NCBI RefSeq assembly: GCF_004363095.1
Contig: NZ_SNYO01000002.1
Span: 434,001-498,000 of the forward strand
Direction of reading: 5' to 3'
Length of the DNA: 64,000 bases
Source: Actinomycetospora succinea
Lineage (GTDB): Bacteria; Actinomycetota; Actinomycetes; Mycobacteriales; Pseudonocardiaceae
In this document: positions 35,849 through 45,167 of the stretch, piece after piece
Numbering within the stretch: the first letter of the stretch is position 1
Layout of the letters: every line of letters starts with the position of its first letter
Translations under genes and position numbers: made by a program
Notes under the pieces: generated by a model
What the model saw: the letters and a program-made list of their open reading frames with translations, nothing else
Database searches by the model: none
What the model was told of the DNA's origin: nothing

Positions 35849-37453
35849 TCAGACGAGCAGCAGCACCAGGAGCACGATCACCACGAGGACGACGACCCCC
35901 GCGACGACCAGCACCACGGGCCGCGGCCCGTCCGCCGCGGCGCGCGTGAAGGAGCCGTCGCGGTCGGGCGGCAGGGGGTCGCGCAGACGCATCGGCGGCG
36001 CCACCGACGAGCGCGTGAGCGGGCCAGGGGGTGGACCACCGGGCGGGCCCTGCGCCGCGAAGGGACCCGACGGCGGGGGGCCCGATGCCGCAAAGGGGCC
36101 GGACGGCGGCCCGGGTGGCCGTGCCGGCGGTGGGCCCGCCGGCGGACCGCCGCGAGGCGGCGTGGGCGGATTCGGTCGGCCGGACGGGCCGCGCGCCGAC
36201 GGGGTGTCCTGCGACCGGGCGCCCTCCGCGGGGGCTGCCCCCGAGGAGGCATCGCCCGACGCCGCGCCCTGCGAGGGGGCCGAGGCGTCGTCCGGCGCTG
36301 CCGCGCCTGCCGCCGGCGCGCCGGCCGGCGAGGCGTCTGCCGGCGAGGCGTCTGCCGGCGAGGCGTCTGACGCCGGGTCGTCCGCCGCCGGAGCCGCGGC
36401 CGTCGTGGACGAGGCGTCACGGGCGGAGGTGCCCGCCGACGCACCGGGGGCTGTGGGCGGGACGGCAGCCACGGGAGCGGCGGGAGCTGCGGGCGCGACG
36501 GGGGCCACCGGCGCCACCGGCCGCACGGGCGGCACCGCGCCGTGACGCCGGGGGCCGGGCGGCGGTCCGGCCGGCCGGCGCGGCGGCGGGCCGACGAGCG
36601 GCATCGGGCCCGGTCCGGTCAGCGCGCCCCGCGCCGCCTCGACGACCGCGCTCGCGGACTCGTGGCGCCGGGGCCGGTCGGGGTCCATGCCGCGGCGCAC
36701 GACGTCGTCGATGCGCGGGTCGAGGCCGACGAGGTCGGCGATCGAGGGCACGTCGCCCGCGAGGTGGCCGTCGATGACCTCGGTGACCGACCCGAGGTAC
36801 GGCGCGCGCCCGGTGAGGCAGGTGAACAGCACGCAGGTCAGCGAGTAGACGTCGGTGCGGGCGTCGACGGGCTCGCCGCGCAGGTGCTCGGGCGCGGCGT
36901 AGGTCGGGGAGCCGAGGAAGTCGCCGCCCGAGGTCCGGTGCCCCGTGGCGCCGCGGCGGGTGAGGCCGAAGTCGGCGAGGTAGACGTGCTCGCCCGCCGA
37001 CTCGCGGGTCGTGACCAGCACGTTCGCCGGCTTCACGTCCAGGTGCACGAGGCCGCGGGCGTGCACGGCGTCCAGCGCGTCGGCGACCTGCCCGAGCAGG
37101 CGCAGCGTCCGCGCGACCGCCACCGGGCGGTTGTCGATCACGCTCGCGAGGTCCGGGCCGTCGACGTGGCGCATCGCGATGTAGAGGTGGCCGTCGGTCT
37201 CGTCGAAGTCGTAGAGCGGGACGACGTGGGCGTGGTCGACCGCCGAGGTGTTGCGGGCCTCGTCGGCGAAGCGCTCGCGGAACTCGCGGTCGGCGGCCAG
37301 GGCCTCGTCGATCACCTTGAGCGCGACCCGGCGTCCCAGCCGGGTGTCGGTGGCGCGGTAGAGCACGCTCATGCCGCCGCGGCCGATGACGCCGTCCACG
37401 CGGAAGTGACCGAGCCGCTGCCCGGTCAGGTCCTGCGCGCCCCGGTCCGCCAC
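35849..37453 (-). CDS. Ser/Thr protein kinase, tail-anchored, non-RD type
   Basis: A 534-residue Hanks-type kinase. The glycine loop is GVIGRGGMSVLY, with Lys46 in VALKVID and Glu65 in the C helix. The catalytic loop is H137-L-D-V-K-P-A-N, DFG is at 161-163, and the APE motif is YAAPEHLRG. The usual HRD Arg is Leu, so it is non-RD. A Pro/Ala-rich linker of about 250 residues follows. The protein ends in one hydrophobic helix (VVLVVAGVVVLVVIVLLVLLLV) with no outer domain, so the kinase would be anchored by its extreme C-terminus. Confidence 0.9.
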   Translation of the reverse strand: MADRGAQDLTGQRLGHFRVDGVIGRGGMSVLYRATDTRLGRRVALKVIDEALAADREFRERFADEARNTSAVDHAHVVPLYDFDETDGHLYIAMRHVDGPDLASVIDNRPVAVARTLRLLGQVADALDAVHARGLVHLDVKPANVLVTTRESAGEHVYLADFGLTRRGATGHRTSGGDFLGSPTYAAPEHLRGEPVDARTDVYSLTCVLFTCLTGRAPYLGSVTEVIDGHLAGDVPSIADLVGLDPRIDDVVRRGMDPDRPRRHESASAVVEAARGALTGPGPMPLVGPPPRRPAGPPPGPRRHGAVPPVRPVAPVAPVAPAAPAAPVAAVPPTAPGASAGTSARDASSTTAAAPAADDPASDASPADASPADASPAGAPAAGAAAPDDASAPSQGAASGDASSGAAPAEGARSQDTPSARGPSGRPNPPTPPRGGPPAGPPPARPPGPPSGPFAASGPPPSGPFAAQGPPGGPPPGPLTRSSVAPPMRLRDPLPPDRDGSFTRAAADGPRPVVLVVAGVVVLVVIVLLVLLLV

Positions 37454-37535
37454 GCCGGAACCCTAACGCCGCGACCCCGCCGGTCCGGTCAGAACGGCGC
37501 GGCCCGGTGCGCGCCCCCGCGACCCGGGCGGGACG

Positions 37536-38834
37536 ATGCGGCGCGTGACAGGACACGGGCACGACCACGGCGACCCCTCGGCGATGCGGCCGGTCGCCGA
37601 GCACGCCGCCGCCGTCGCCGCGCTGATCGGCCCGACGGCGACCGAGACCGTGACGCTCGCCGACGCCCGCGAGCGGATCCTCGCCGAGGACCTCGTCGCC
37701 CCCCACCCGCTGCCGTCGTTCGCCAACTCGGCGATGGACGGCTACGCGGTGCGCAGCGCGGACCTCGCCGACACCCCCGTCGCGCTGCCCGTCGCCGCGG
37801 ACATCCCGGCCGGGCGCACCGACGGCCCGCCCCTGGCGCCCGGCACCGTCCACCGGATCATGACCGGCGCCGCGCTGCCCGACGGCGCCGACGCGGTGGT
37901 CCAGGTCGAGTGGACCGACGCCGGCACCGAGCAGGTCCGCATCGAGCGGGCCGTGGGCGCCGGGCAGAACGTGCGGGGCGCCGGCGAGGACGTCACCGCC
38001 GGCACCGTCGTCCTGCCCGCCGGCACGATCCTCGGGCCCGCGCAGATCGGGCTCGCCGCCGCGATCGGGGCGGGCACGCTGCCGGTCCGCCGCCGGCCGC
38101 GGGTCCTCGTCCTGTCCACGGGCTCGGAGCTCGTCGCGCCGGGCGAGCCGCTGCGCCACGGCCAGATCCACGAGTCGAACGGCCCGATGCTCGCGGCGGC
38201 GGTCGACGACGCGGGCGCCCGGGCCGAGCTGCTGCGCTTCGTCCCCGACGACGTCGAGCAGTTCACGCGCACCCTCGACGAGGCCCTCGCGGCGCGCGCC
38301 GACGACCCCGTCGACCTCGTCCTCACCTCGGGCGGGGTGAGCGCGGGCGCCTACGAGGTGGTCAAGGACGCCTTCTCCCGGACGCGCAGCGGAGCGGAGC
38401 CGGACCGTCGAGAGGGCCGCGGCGTCACGTTCTCCAAGGTGGCGATGCAGCCCGGGATGCCGCAGGGCGCCGGGTACCACACCGGCCCGCTCGGCGAGGT
38501 CGCGGTGGTGACACTGCCGGGCAACCCGGTGAGCTCGCTGGTCTCGTTCGAGGTGTTCGTGCGCCCCGCGCTGCGCCGCGCCATGGGGCACCCGCAGCCC
38601 GGTCGCGCGCGGGTGCGGGCGCGCCTCGCCGAGGGGCTGGACTCCCCGGCGGGCCGCGCGCAGTTCCGACGGGGGCGGATCGACGCCGTCGCGGGCACCG
38701 TCGCGCCCGTCGGCGCGGCGGGGTCGCACCTGCTCGCCGCGCTGGCCCGGGCCGACTGCCTGTTCCTCGTGGACGCGCAGGTCACGCGCGTGGAGGCGGG
38801 CGAGAGCGTCGAGGTCTGGCTCCTGGACGGGTGA
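37536..38834 (+). CDS. moeA: molybdopterin molybdenumtransferase MoeA
   Basis: A 432-residue MoeA. ANSAMDGYAVR is the domain I/III motif. IMTGAALPDGADAVVQVE and VLVLSTGSELVAPGEPL ... HESNGPML and VLTSGGVSAGAYEVVKDA are the domain III MPT-binding segments. LPGNPVSSLVSFEVFVRPALRRAMG precedes domain IV. It inserts molybdate into adenylylated molybdopterin. Its position before psd-pssA matches M. tuberculosis moeA2. An extra histidine-rich start (GHGHDHGD) is present. Confidence 0.95.
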   Translation: MRRVTGHGHDHGDPSAMRPVAEHAAAVAALIGPTATETVTLADARERILAEDLVAPHPLPSFANSAMDGYAVRSADLADTPVALPVAADIPAGRTDGPPLAPGTVHRIMTGAALPDGADAVVQVEWTDAGTEQVRIERAVGAGQNVRGAGEDVTAGTVVLPAGTILGPAQIGLAAAIGAGTLPVRRRPRVLVLSTGSELVAPGEPLRHGQIHESNGPMLAAAVDDAGARAELLRFVPDDVEQFTRTLDEALAARADDPVDLVLTSGGVSAGAYEVVKDAFSRTRSGAEPDRREGRGVTFSKVAMQPGMPQGAGYHTGPLGEVAVVTLPGNPVSSLVSFEVFVRPALRRAMGHPQPGRARVRARLAEGLDSPAGRAQFRRGRIDAVAGTVAPVGAAGSHLLAALARADCLFLVDAQVTRVEAGESVEVWLLDG

Positions 38835-39184
38835 TCTCCGCGTGCCTCGATGGAGCCACGTCGAGGCCCGGTCGAGCGTCCCGTCGAGGGGTCCTGTTGG
38901 ACCGTTGGGGCGACTCGGACTTCCGCAGTCGCGCGACATCGGGCACCATGTGTGACAGGTGTCATGGACCCCGCTCCAGGTGTGTCCAGACATCGTCCGG
39001 GTGGGCCCGTCACAGGACCAACCGCTTGTCGCTGGGGAGCGGACGAGCGGTTCCCGGCCGGGGTCGCCGACTCGGGGGTTGGCGGCCCCGGCCCCATCCC
39101 GGGGCCTTCCCACCTCGTCCCACCTCCGGCTCGGCCGATAGGTTTCCGGTCGCGCGCCGTCGAGGAGAGGGATCCGTACCGACG
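38835..39184 (+). other. 350-bp intergenic leader before psd
   Basis: No convincing gene. It probably contains the psd-pssA-ATPase promoter: the A+T-richer CGATAGGTTT near 39133-39142 resembles a -10 region, and GAGGAGAGG lies before the psd ATG. TGACA-GG-TGTCA (38953-38964) is a small palindrome that may be an operator. Repeated GTCGAG words around 38864-38890 have no clear meaning. Confidence 0.4.
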
Positions 39185-39946
39185 ATGGTCAACTCCGACC
39201 AGTCCCCCGCCCAGCACGCCGACCGACCGGAGGTCCCCACGGGACCCGGCGGCACGGTGCGCCACGCCCTCGCCCTCGTCCGCGACACGATTCCCCCGCT
39301 GCACCCCGGTGGCGCCCCCGTGATCGGCGCGGTCGCCGCCGCCGCGTTCGGGGTCCGGGCGCTGCGGGGCCGCGGGACGTTCGGGGCGCTGGCCGTCACG
39401 GCCGGGGTCGCCGCGTTCTTCCGCTCGCCGCAGCGCACGACGCCGCGCCGCGCCGGCATCGCGGTGGCGCCCGCCGACGGCACCGTGAGCCTCGTCGACA
39501 CCGCCGAGCCGCCCGAGGACCTCGTCGCCCGCGGCCTGCCGCCCGGCCCGCGCCCGCGGGTCAGCGTCTTCCTCTCGGTCTACGACGTGCACGTCCAGCG
39601 CGTCCCCGTCGACGGCCAGGTCCAGGCCGTCGAGCACCGTCCCGGCAGCTACCTGTCCGCCGACCTCCCCGCGGCGAGCGACACCAACGCCCGCACGGCG
39701 CTGTGGGTGCACGGCACGGACGGCCACGACCTCGCGGTCCTGCAGATCGCCGGGCTCGTCGCGCGCCGGATCGTCTGCGACGCCGCGCCCGGCGACGAGG
39801 TCCGCGCCGGCGAGGTCTACGGGCTCATCCGCTTCGGTTCGCGGGTCGACCTGCTCCTGCCCCCGGGCAGCACCGTCCACGTCGAGCCCGGGCAGCGGGC
39901 GGTCGGCGGGGAGACGGTGCTGGCCGATCTACCGGACCCGCGATGA
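39185..39946 (+). CDS. psd: phosphatidylserine decarboxylase proenzyme
   Basis: A 253-residue short-type (PSD type II) enzyme that makes phosphatidylethanolamine. It has one or two N-terminal membrane segments (VIGAVAAAAFGVRAL, FGALAVTAGVAAFF), FRSPQR, VAPADGTVSLVD, RVSVFLSVYDVHVQRVPVDG and NARTALWV. The self-cleavage site is in RFGSRVDLLLP, between Gly218 and Ser219, where Ser becomes the pyruvoyl group. It overlaps pssA by 4 nt (ATGA). Confidence 0.95.
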   Translation: MVNSDQSPAQHADRPEVPTGPGGTVRHALALVRDTIPPLHPGGAPVIGAVAAAAFGVRALRGRGTFGALAVTAGVAAFFRSPQRTTPRRAGIAVAPADGTVSLVDTAEPPEDLVARGLPPGPRPRVSVFLSVYDVHVQRVPVDGQVQAVEHRPGSYLSADLPAASDTNARTALWVHGTDGHDLAVLQIAGLVARRIVCDAAPGDEVRAGEVYGLIRFGSRVDLLLPPGSTVHVEPGQRAVGGETVLADLPDPR

Positions 39947-41013
39947 ACCCCGAGACCGCGGAGGGGCGCACCGGTGGGCGCGGCGTGCGGCTGCTGCCGA
40001 ACGCCGTCACCGTCCTCGCGCTGTGCTCCGGGCTCTCCGGGGTGCAGTTCATGCTCGCGGAGAACCGGATCGCGGCGCTGGCGTGCATCGCCCTCGCCGC
40101 CGTCTTCGACGCGCTCGACGGCCGGCTCGCCCGGCTGCTCGACGCGACCAGCAAGATGGGCGCGGAGCTCGACTCCCTGTCCGACTGCGTGTCGTTCGGC
40201 GTCTCCCCCGCGCTGATCCTCTTCCTGTGGTCGCTGCACGACATCCGGATCGGCTGGGTGGTCGCGCTGGTGCTCGTGGTGTCGGCCGCGCTGCGCCTCG
40301 CCCGCTTCAACACGCTCTCCGACGACGAGGAGGCCCCGCCGTACGCGGGCGAGTTCTTCGTCGGCGTCCCGTCGCCGGCGGGCGCGCTGGTCGCGCTGGC
40401 ACCGATGGCCCTCGAGGTCCAGCTCGGGCCGGGGTTCTGGTCGCAGCCGGTCGTCGTCGCCGTGTGGACGATCATGGTCGGGACGCTGATGATCAGCCGG
40501 GTGCCGACCGCCTCGCTCAAGAGCGTCCGGGTGCCGCCGTCGCTCGTCGCGCCGTTGCTGGTCGCGGTCGCGTTCGCGGCGGCCGCGCTGGTGACGTTCC
40601 CGTTCGTCGTCTACGCCGTGGCCGTCGGGGCCTACCTGCTGCACATCCCGTGGGCGGCCAACCGCTACCGCTGGCTGGGCCGCCACCCCGAGGTCTGGCA
40701 CGTGCCCCCGCGCCAGCGCCGGGCCGTGCGCCGCGCCCACCGCCGCCTCGGGCTCGCGCCGCCGCGCCGCAACCTGCGCCGCCGCGTCGCCGGTGCCGCG
40801 CAGCGGGCGGGCAGCGCCGCGCGCAACATCGGGCGTGACCGCGACCGCCACGGCGGCGACCCGACCGCTCCCCTGCCGCCTCCGGGGCCCGTGGAGCGCC
40901 CCACGGAGCGCCGGGACCGTCCGGTGCAGCGCAACGGCACCGGAGACGACCGCCGTCCCCGCCCCCGCGGCTCGCGCCGGCTCGGGCTGCGCCGGCACCG
41001 GGACGAGCGGTGA
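39943..41013 (+). CDS. pssA: CDP-diacylglycerol-serine O-phosphatidyltransferase
   Basis: A 356-residue integral membrane enzyme. The CDP-alcohol motif D-G-x2-A-R-x8-G-x3-D-x3-D is intact as DALDGRLARLLDATSKMGAELDSLSD. About seven helices follow, ending near YLLHIPWAANRYRWLG. A basic, Pro-rich tail of about 100 residues is longer than usual. It supplies phosphatidylserine to the Psd enzyme encoded just upstream. It overlaps psd (ATGA) and the ATPase gene (GTGA). Confidence 0.95.
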   Translation: MNPETAEGRTGGRGVRLLPNAVTVLALCSGLSGVQFMLAENRIAALACIALAAVFDALDGRLARLLDATSKMGAELDSLSDCVSFGVSPALILFLWSLHDIRIGWVVALVLVVSAALRLARFNTLSDDEEAPPYAGEFFVGVPSPAGALVALAPMALEVQLGPGFWSQPVVVAVWTIMVGTLMISRVPTASLKSVRVPPSLVAPLLVAVAFAAAALVTFPFVVYAVAVGAYLLHIPWAANRYRWLGRHPEVWHVPPRQRRAVRRAHRRLGLAPPRRNLRRRVAGAAQRAGSAARNIGRDRDRHGGDPTAPLPPPGPVERPTERRDRPVQRNGTGDDRRPRPRGSRRLGLRRHRDER

Positions 41014-43256
41014 GCGCCCCGGTCGGCGTCGACCTCCTCGCCCGCCTGGGCACCTCGGCGGGCGACGCGCGCCGCGGCGTCGTGCGCCTGCACCCCGAGG
41101 TGATCACCGCGCTGGGCCTCGAGGCCTGGGACGCCGTGCGCGTGACGGGCGTGCGGGCCACGGCCGCGCTCGTCGCCCCGGCCGCCGCCCCCGCCGCGCC
41201 CGGGACGGCGGTGCTCGACGAGACGACCATGGTCAACGCGGGCGTCGTCGACGGGTCGACGGTCGGCGTGGCCGCCGCGCCGGTCGCCGTCGCGCGCCAG
41301 GTCGAGGTCTCCGGCTCCCGCCTCGCCACCGCCGCGCTCGCCCCGGAGACGCTGCGCCTGGCCCTGACCGGCAAGGTCCTGCTCTCCGGCGACACGCTCT
41401 CGCTGCTGCCCCAGGACCTCAGCCCGATCCCCGGCGCCGACGCCGCGGGCGCGCGCCGCGGTCTCGCCGCCGCGCTGGGCGGCACCTGGACCACCGAGCT
41501 CGTCACCGTGACCGCCGCCGAACCGCCGAGCGGCGCCGACCCCGCATCGGCGCTGGTCGTCGCGCCGACGACGGTCGTGCGCTGGCGGAACGGGGCGAGC
41601 ACGGGGGCGGCGCCGGCGCCGGCCACGTCGGCGGTCGCCCCGGCCCCGGCACCGGTGACGGCACCCGCCCCCTCCGTCGAGGAACCCGCGGTCGCCGTCG
41701 GCGACCTCGTCGGCCAGGCCGAGCCCGCCCGCCGCCTCGGCGAGTGGTTCGACCTCGTGTTCAAGCGCCCCGAGCTGCTCGAGCGCCTCGGTGCCGCGCC
41801 GCGCCTCGGGGTGCTGGTCAGCGGCCCCGAGGGCGTCGGGAAGACGACGCTCGTGCGGGCGGTGTCCGCCGAGGCCGAGGCGCGGGTGGTGTGCCTGCCC
41901 GCCCCCGAGGTCGCCGCGATCGAGGCCGGCGCGGCCGCGGCGCGCGTGCGGGAGGCCGTCGACGACGCGACCGCGCACGCGCCGACGGTGCTGCTCCTGA
42001 CCGACGCCGAGGTGCTGCTGCCCGCCACCGACCCGCCGCCGCTCTCGACGCTGGTGCTCGAGGCGCTGCGCCGGGCCGCGGGGACGTCGGGCACGGCGCT
42101 GGTGGTCACGTCCTCGCGGGCGGAGGCGCTGGACCCGCGGCTGCGGGGCGCCGACCTCGTCGACCGCGAGCTCACGCTGCCCGCCCCCGGCGACCGCGAC
42201 CGCGCCGAGCTGCTGCGGGTGCTGCTGCGCGGGGTGCCGCTGGCCAAGGACGTCGACCTGGCCTCGGTCGGCGCGCGGACCCCGGGGTTCGTGGCCGGCG
42301 ACCTGGTCGCGCTGCGCCGCGAGGCGGCCGTCCGGGCGGCGCTGCGGGTGGGTGACGACGAGGGTGACCCGTCGCTGACCACCGACGACCTCCTCGGCGC
42401 CGTGTCCTCGGTGCGCCCGGCCTCGCTGTCGTCGGGGTCGCAGACGCTGTCCTCGGGTGGGCTGACGCTCGACCGGGTCGGCGACATGGTCGAGACCAAG
42501 CAGGCGCTCACCGAGACGATCCTGTGGCCGCTGCGCTACCCCGACTCGTTCGCGCGCCTCGGGGTCTCGCCGCCGCGCGGCGTGCTGCTCTACGGCCCGC
42601 CGGGGTGTGGGAAGACGTTCCTCGTGCGCGCGCTCGCGGGCACCGGCTCGCTGAACGTCTTCGTGGTCAAGGGCGCGGAGGTGCTCGACAAGTTCGTCGG
42701 CGAGTCCGAGCGGGCCGTGCGCACGCTGTTCCGCCGGGCCGCGGCGGCCGCGCCGGCGCTGGTGTTCCTCGACGAGATCGACGCGCTCGCACCGCGCCGG
42801 GGCGGCTCGACCGACGCCGGCGTCTCGGACCGGGTCGTCGCCGCCCTGCTCACCGAGCTCGACGGCGCCGAGCCGCTGCGCGACGTCGTGGTCCTCGGCG
42901 CCACCAACCGCCCCGAGCTCATCGACCCGGCGCTGCTGCGGCCCGGGCGCCTCGAGCGCCGCGTGTACGTGCCGCCGCCGGACGCCGCGGCACGTGCGGA
43001 CATCCTGCGCGCCTCGTCCCGCGACACCCCGCTCGCCGACGACGTCGACCTCGACGCGCTGGCCGAGGACCTCGAGCGCTACTCGGCCGCCGACTGCGCG
43101 GCGCTGATCCGCGAGGCGGCGCTGACGGCGATGCGCACGTCGCTGGAGTCGACGGAGGTCACGGCGAGCGACCTGGCGACCGCCCGCGACGCCGTCAAGC
43201 CGTCGCTGGACCCGCGCCAGCTGGCGGAGCTGGAGGCCTACGCGGGGGAGAACTAG
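41010..43256 (+). CDS. CDC48-like double AAA+ ATPase
   Basis: A 748-residue protein with the plan of actinobacterial CDC48-type ATPases (Rv0435c). An N-terminal double-psi-barrel-like domain ([24 protein letters not shown]) is followed by two AAA modules. D1 has Walker [10 protein letters not shown] but a weakened Walker B ([11 protein letters not shown], no Glu). D2 is complete: [44 protein letters not shown]2 is probably the working motor. It is translationally coupled to pssA, an arrangement conserved in mycobacteria. Its role is unknown, but context suggests membrane-protein quality control. Confidence 0.9.
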   Translation: MSAPVGVDLLARLGTSAGDARRGVVRLHPEVITALGLEAWDAVRVTGVRATAALVAPAAAPAAPGTAVLDETTMVNAGVVDGSTVGVAAAPVAVARQVEVSGSRLATAALAPETLRLALTGKVLLSGDTLSLLPQDLSPIPGADAAGARRGLAAALGGTWTTELVTVTAAEPPSGADPASALVVAPTTVVRWRNGASTGAAPAPATSAVAPAPAPVTAPAPSVEEPAVAVGDLVGQAEPARRLGEWFDLVFKRPELLERLGAAPRLGVLVSGPEGVGKTTLVRAVSAEAEARVVCLPAPEVAAIEAGAAAARVREAVDDATAHAPTVLLLTDAEVLLPATDPPPLSTLVLEALRRAAGTSGTALVVTSSRAEALDPRLRGADLVDRELTLPAPGDRDRAELLRVLLRGVPLAKDVDLASVGARTPGFVAGDLVALRREAAVRAALRVGDDEGDPSLTTDDLLGAVSSVRPASLSSGSQTLSSGGLTLDRVGDMVETKQALTETILWPLRYPDSFARLGVSPPRGVLLYGPPGCGKTFLVRALAGTGSLNVFVVKGAEVLDKFVGESERAVRTLFRRAAAAAPALVFLDEIDALAPRRGGSTDAGVSDRVVAALLTELDGAEPLRDVVVLGATNRPELIDPALLRPGRLERRVYVPPPDAAARADILRASSRDTPLADDVDLDALAEDLERYSAADCAALIREAALTAMRTSLESTEVTASDLATARDAVKPSLDPRQLAELEAYAGEN

Positions 43257-43993
43257 CCCCGGTTCTGGCCCCAGTTGTTCGTCGCGATGACGATGACGCC
43301 GGGCGAGGCGTTCGCGATGCCGTCGAACCGGGGCATCGAGCGGAGCCCGAACTGGCCCGCGATGGCGTCGGCGGCGCCCTGCTCGCCGGTGCCGGGGCGG
43401 TAGTAGACGGTGCTCTCGGGGATGACGCCGTTCGGGTAGTTGCCGACCTCGACGACGTTCCAGCCGTCGGCGCGCATCTCGGCGGCCGCGCGGTCGGCGA
43501 GGCCCTGGATCGTCGAGTTGTTGAAGACCCGCACCGCGACCGCGGAGTCCACGCCGCCGCCCCCGCCGGAGCCGCCACCGGACCCGCCGGAGCCACCCGC
43601 CACGGCACCGCCGCCGCCGGCACCGCCGCCGGGCACGATCGGCGCGCCGACGGCAGGCCCGCCACCGGGTGCGCCACCCGGGGCACCCGGGCCGCCCACG
43701 CCGGGCTGACCCCCGGGCGGGACCGGCCCGCCGGGGGGCACGGGGCCGCCGGGCAGACCGTTGCCGGGGACACCGGCCTGGTTCGGGGCGGGTGCGGGCG
43801 CCGGGGCGGGCGAGCCGTTGCCGGTCGCGCCGGGCAGCGGCGCCGCCGGGCTCGCGGGGGCGGCCGTGGGGCTCGAGGGCCCCTCACCCCCGAGGGCGAG
43901 CAGGCCGACCACGGCGGCCACACCGGCGATCGCGAGCATGACGATGCCCGCGATGCGCATCCGCGAAGCGTCGGCGGACCCGGGCCCAGTCAT
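43253..43993 (-). CDS. VirR-like LytR C-terminal domain protein
   Basis: A 246-residue membrane-anchored protein. It has a cytoplasmic stub, one helix ([23 protein letters not shown]), a Pro/Gly/Ala linker of about 130 residues, and a LytR_C domain ([50 protein letters not shown] ... [20 protein letters not shown]). In M. tuberculosis the counterpart VirR (Rv0431) affects cell envelope integrity and vesicle release. It overlaps the convergent ATPase stop by 4 nt and follows the DUF3263 gene by 78 nt. Confidence 0.9.
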   Translation of the reverse strand: MTGPGSADASRMRIAGIVMLAIAGVAAVVGLLALGGEGPSSPTAAPASPAAPLPGATGNGSPAPAPAPAPNQAGVPGNGLPGGPVPPGGPVPPGGQPGVGGPGAPGGAPGGGPAVGAPIVPGGGAGGGGAVAGGSGGSGGGSGGGGGVDSAVAVRVFNNSTIQGLADRAAAEMRADGWNVVEVGNYPNGVIPESTVYYRPGTGEQGAADAIAGQFGLRSMPRFDGIANASPGVIVIATNNWGQNRG

Positions 43994-44071
43994 GACGTGC
44001 TCCCCTCGGCGGACCGTCGTCCGCTTCCCTGCTCGCTCGGCGGAATGCCGCGTCAGGGAGTCAGGAGACCA

Positions 44072-44371
44072 TCAACGAGGCTCCACACCGAGGCGACGCG
44101 CCGCACGGGCCCGCTGGCGACTCTGTCTCAGGCGCCTCAGGCGTTTCACGAGCATGGGGTCGGCCGCGAGGGCCTCCGGCCGGTCGACCAGGGCGTTGAG
44201 CACCTGGTAGTAGCGGGTGGCGGACATGTCGAAGAGCTCGCGGATCGCCTGCTCCTTGGCGCCCGCGTACTTCCACCACTGGCGCTCGAACGCGAGGATC
44301 TCGCGGTCGCGACGGTCGAGCCCGTCCGACGGCTCCTCCTGCGGGGGGTGCACCCGAACCGCGTCCGCCAC
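44072..44371 (-). CDS. DUF3263 protein (Rv0430-like)
   Basis: A 99-residue protein containing the DUF3263 domain: [61 protein letters not shown]. The middle looks like a sigma/HTH-type helix pair, so it may bind DNA or RNA polymerase, but the function is not established. It uses a GTG start and is encoded just upstream of the virR-like gene, as Rv0430-Rv0431. A palindrome lies in its promoter region. Confidence 0.9.
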   Translation of the reverse strand: MADAVRVHPPQEEPSDGLDRRDREILAFERQWWKYAGAKEQAIRELFDMSATRYYQVLNALVDRPEALAADPMLVKRLRRLRQSRQRARAARRLGVEPR

Positions 44372-44410
44372 GCTTCTCGCCTCCAGCCCACCACGGCGTC
44401 CCGCCCGCCT

Positions 44411-44432
44411 CGAATGACACGCCTGTCATTCG
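44411..44432. promoter_or_regulatory. palindrome upstream of the DUF3263 gene
   Basis: CGAATGACA (44411-44419), 4 nt, TGTCATTCG (44424-44432): perfect 9-bp arms, 40 nt upstream of the DUF3263 GTG and 86 nt from the divergent def gene. It has the size of a dimeric repressor operator. The rest of the interval to 44518 shows nothing else. Confidence 0.6.
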
Positions 44433-44518
44433 GGCTCCTCCATTCAATCACGGCGCCCCGACAGCGCGGGGCTCCACGCGTGGGAAGCCGACGAACTCCG
44501 GCGCACTACGGTGCGGCC

Positions 44519-45106
44519 GTGACCGTCAGGCCCGTCGTCATCGTCGGCGACCCGGTGCTGCACCGGCCGACCCGCCCCGTGACCCCCGAGGAGTACGGCG
44601 GGGACGCGCTGCGCACCCTTGTCGAGGACCTCTACGAGACGATGGACGCGGCCAACGGCGTCGGGCTGGCCGCGAACCAGATCGGCGACGACCGGCGCGT
44701 GTTCGTCTACGACTGCCCCGACCCGGAGCTGGACGGGGAGCGGCGCCGCGGCGTCGTCGTCAACCCCGTCCTGACCGCCGACGCGCCCACGGGGACGATG
44801 CCCGACCCCGACGAGGACGAGGAGGGCTGCCTGTCGGTGCCGGGCGAGGCCTTCCCGACGGGCCGGGCGGAGTGGGCCGAGGTGCGCGGGGTCGACGTCG
44901 AGGGCACGGAGATCGTCGTGACGGGCACGGGCTACCTCGCCCGCTGCCTGCAGCACGAGACCGACCACCTCGACGGCCACCTCTACCTCGACCGTCTCGT
45001 GGGCCGGCACCGCCGCGCCGCGAAGCGCGCCGTCCGTGACCACGGCTGGGGCGTCCCGGGCAACTCCTGGATGCCGGGCGTCGACCCGGACCCGTTCGGC
45101 CACTGA
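44519..45106 (+). CDS. def: peptide deformylase
   Basis: A 195-residue zinc/iron hydrolase that removes the formyl group from nascent proteins. All three motifs are present: [10 protein letters not shown] (I), EEGCLSVPG (II, metal Cys) and [16 protein letters not shown] (III, HExxH). An acidic insertion ([10 protein letters not shown]) precedes motif II, typical of actinobacterial enzymes. The GTG at 44519 is the only suitable start before [12 protein letters not shown]. It corresponds to Rv0429c in the same neighbourhood. Confidence 0.96.
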   Translation: MTVRPVVIVGDPVLHRPTRPVTPEEYGGDALRTLVEDLYETMDAANGVGLAANQIGDDRRVFVYDCPDPELDGERRRGVVVNPVLTADAPTGTMPDPDEDEEGCLSVPGEAFPTGRAEWAEVRGVDVEGTEIVVTGTGYLARCLQHETDHLDGHLYLDRLVGRHRRAAKRAVRDHGWGVPGNSWMPGVDPDPFGH

Positions 45107-45167
45107 GCCCGTTCCGCCCACAGCGGACACCGCGGCCAAGCCTGGTGCAACGGTGTAAGCACGAGGC

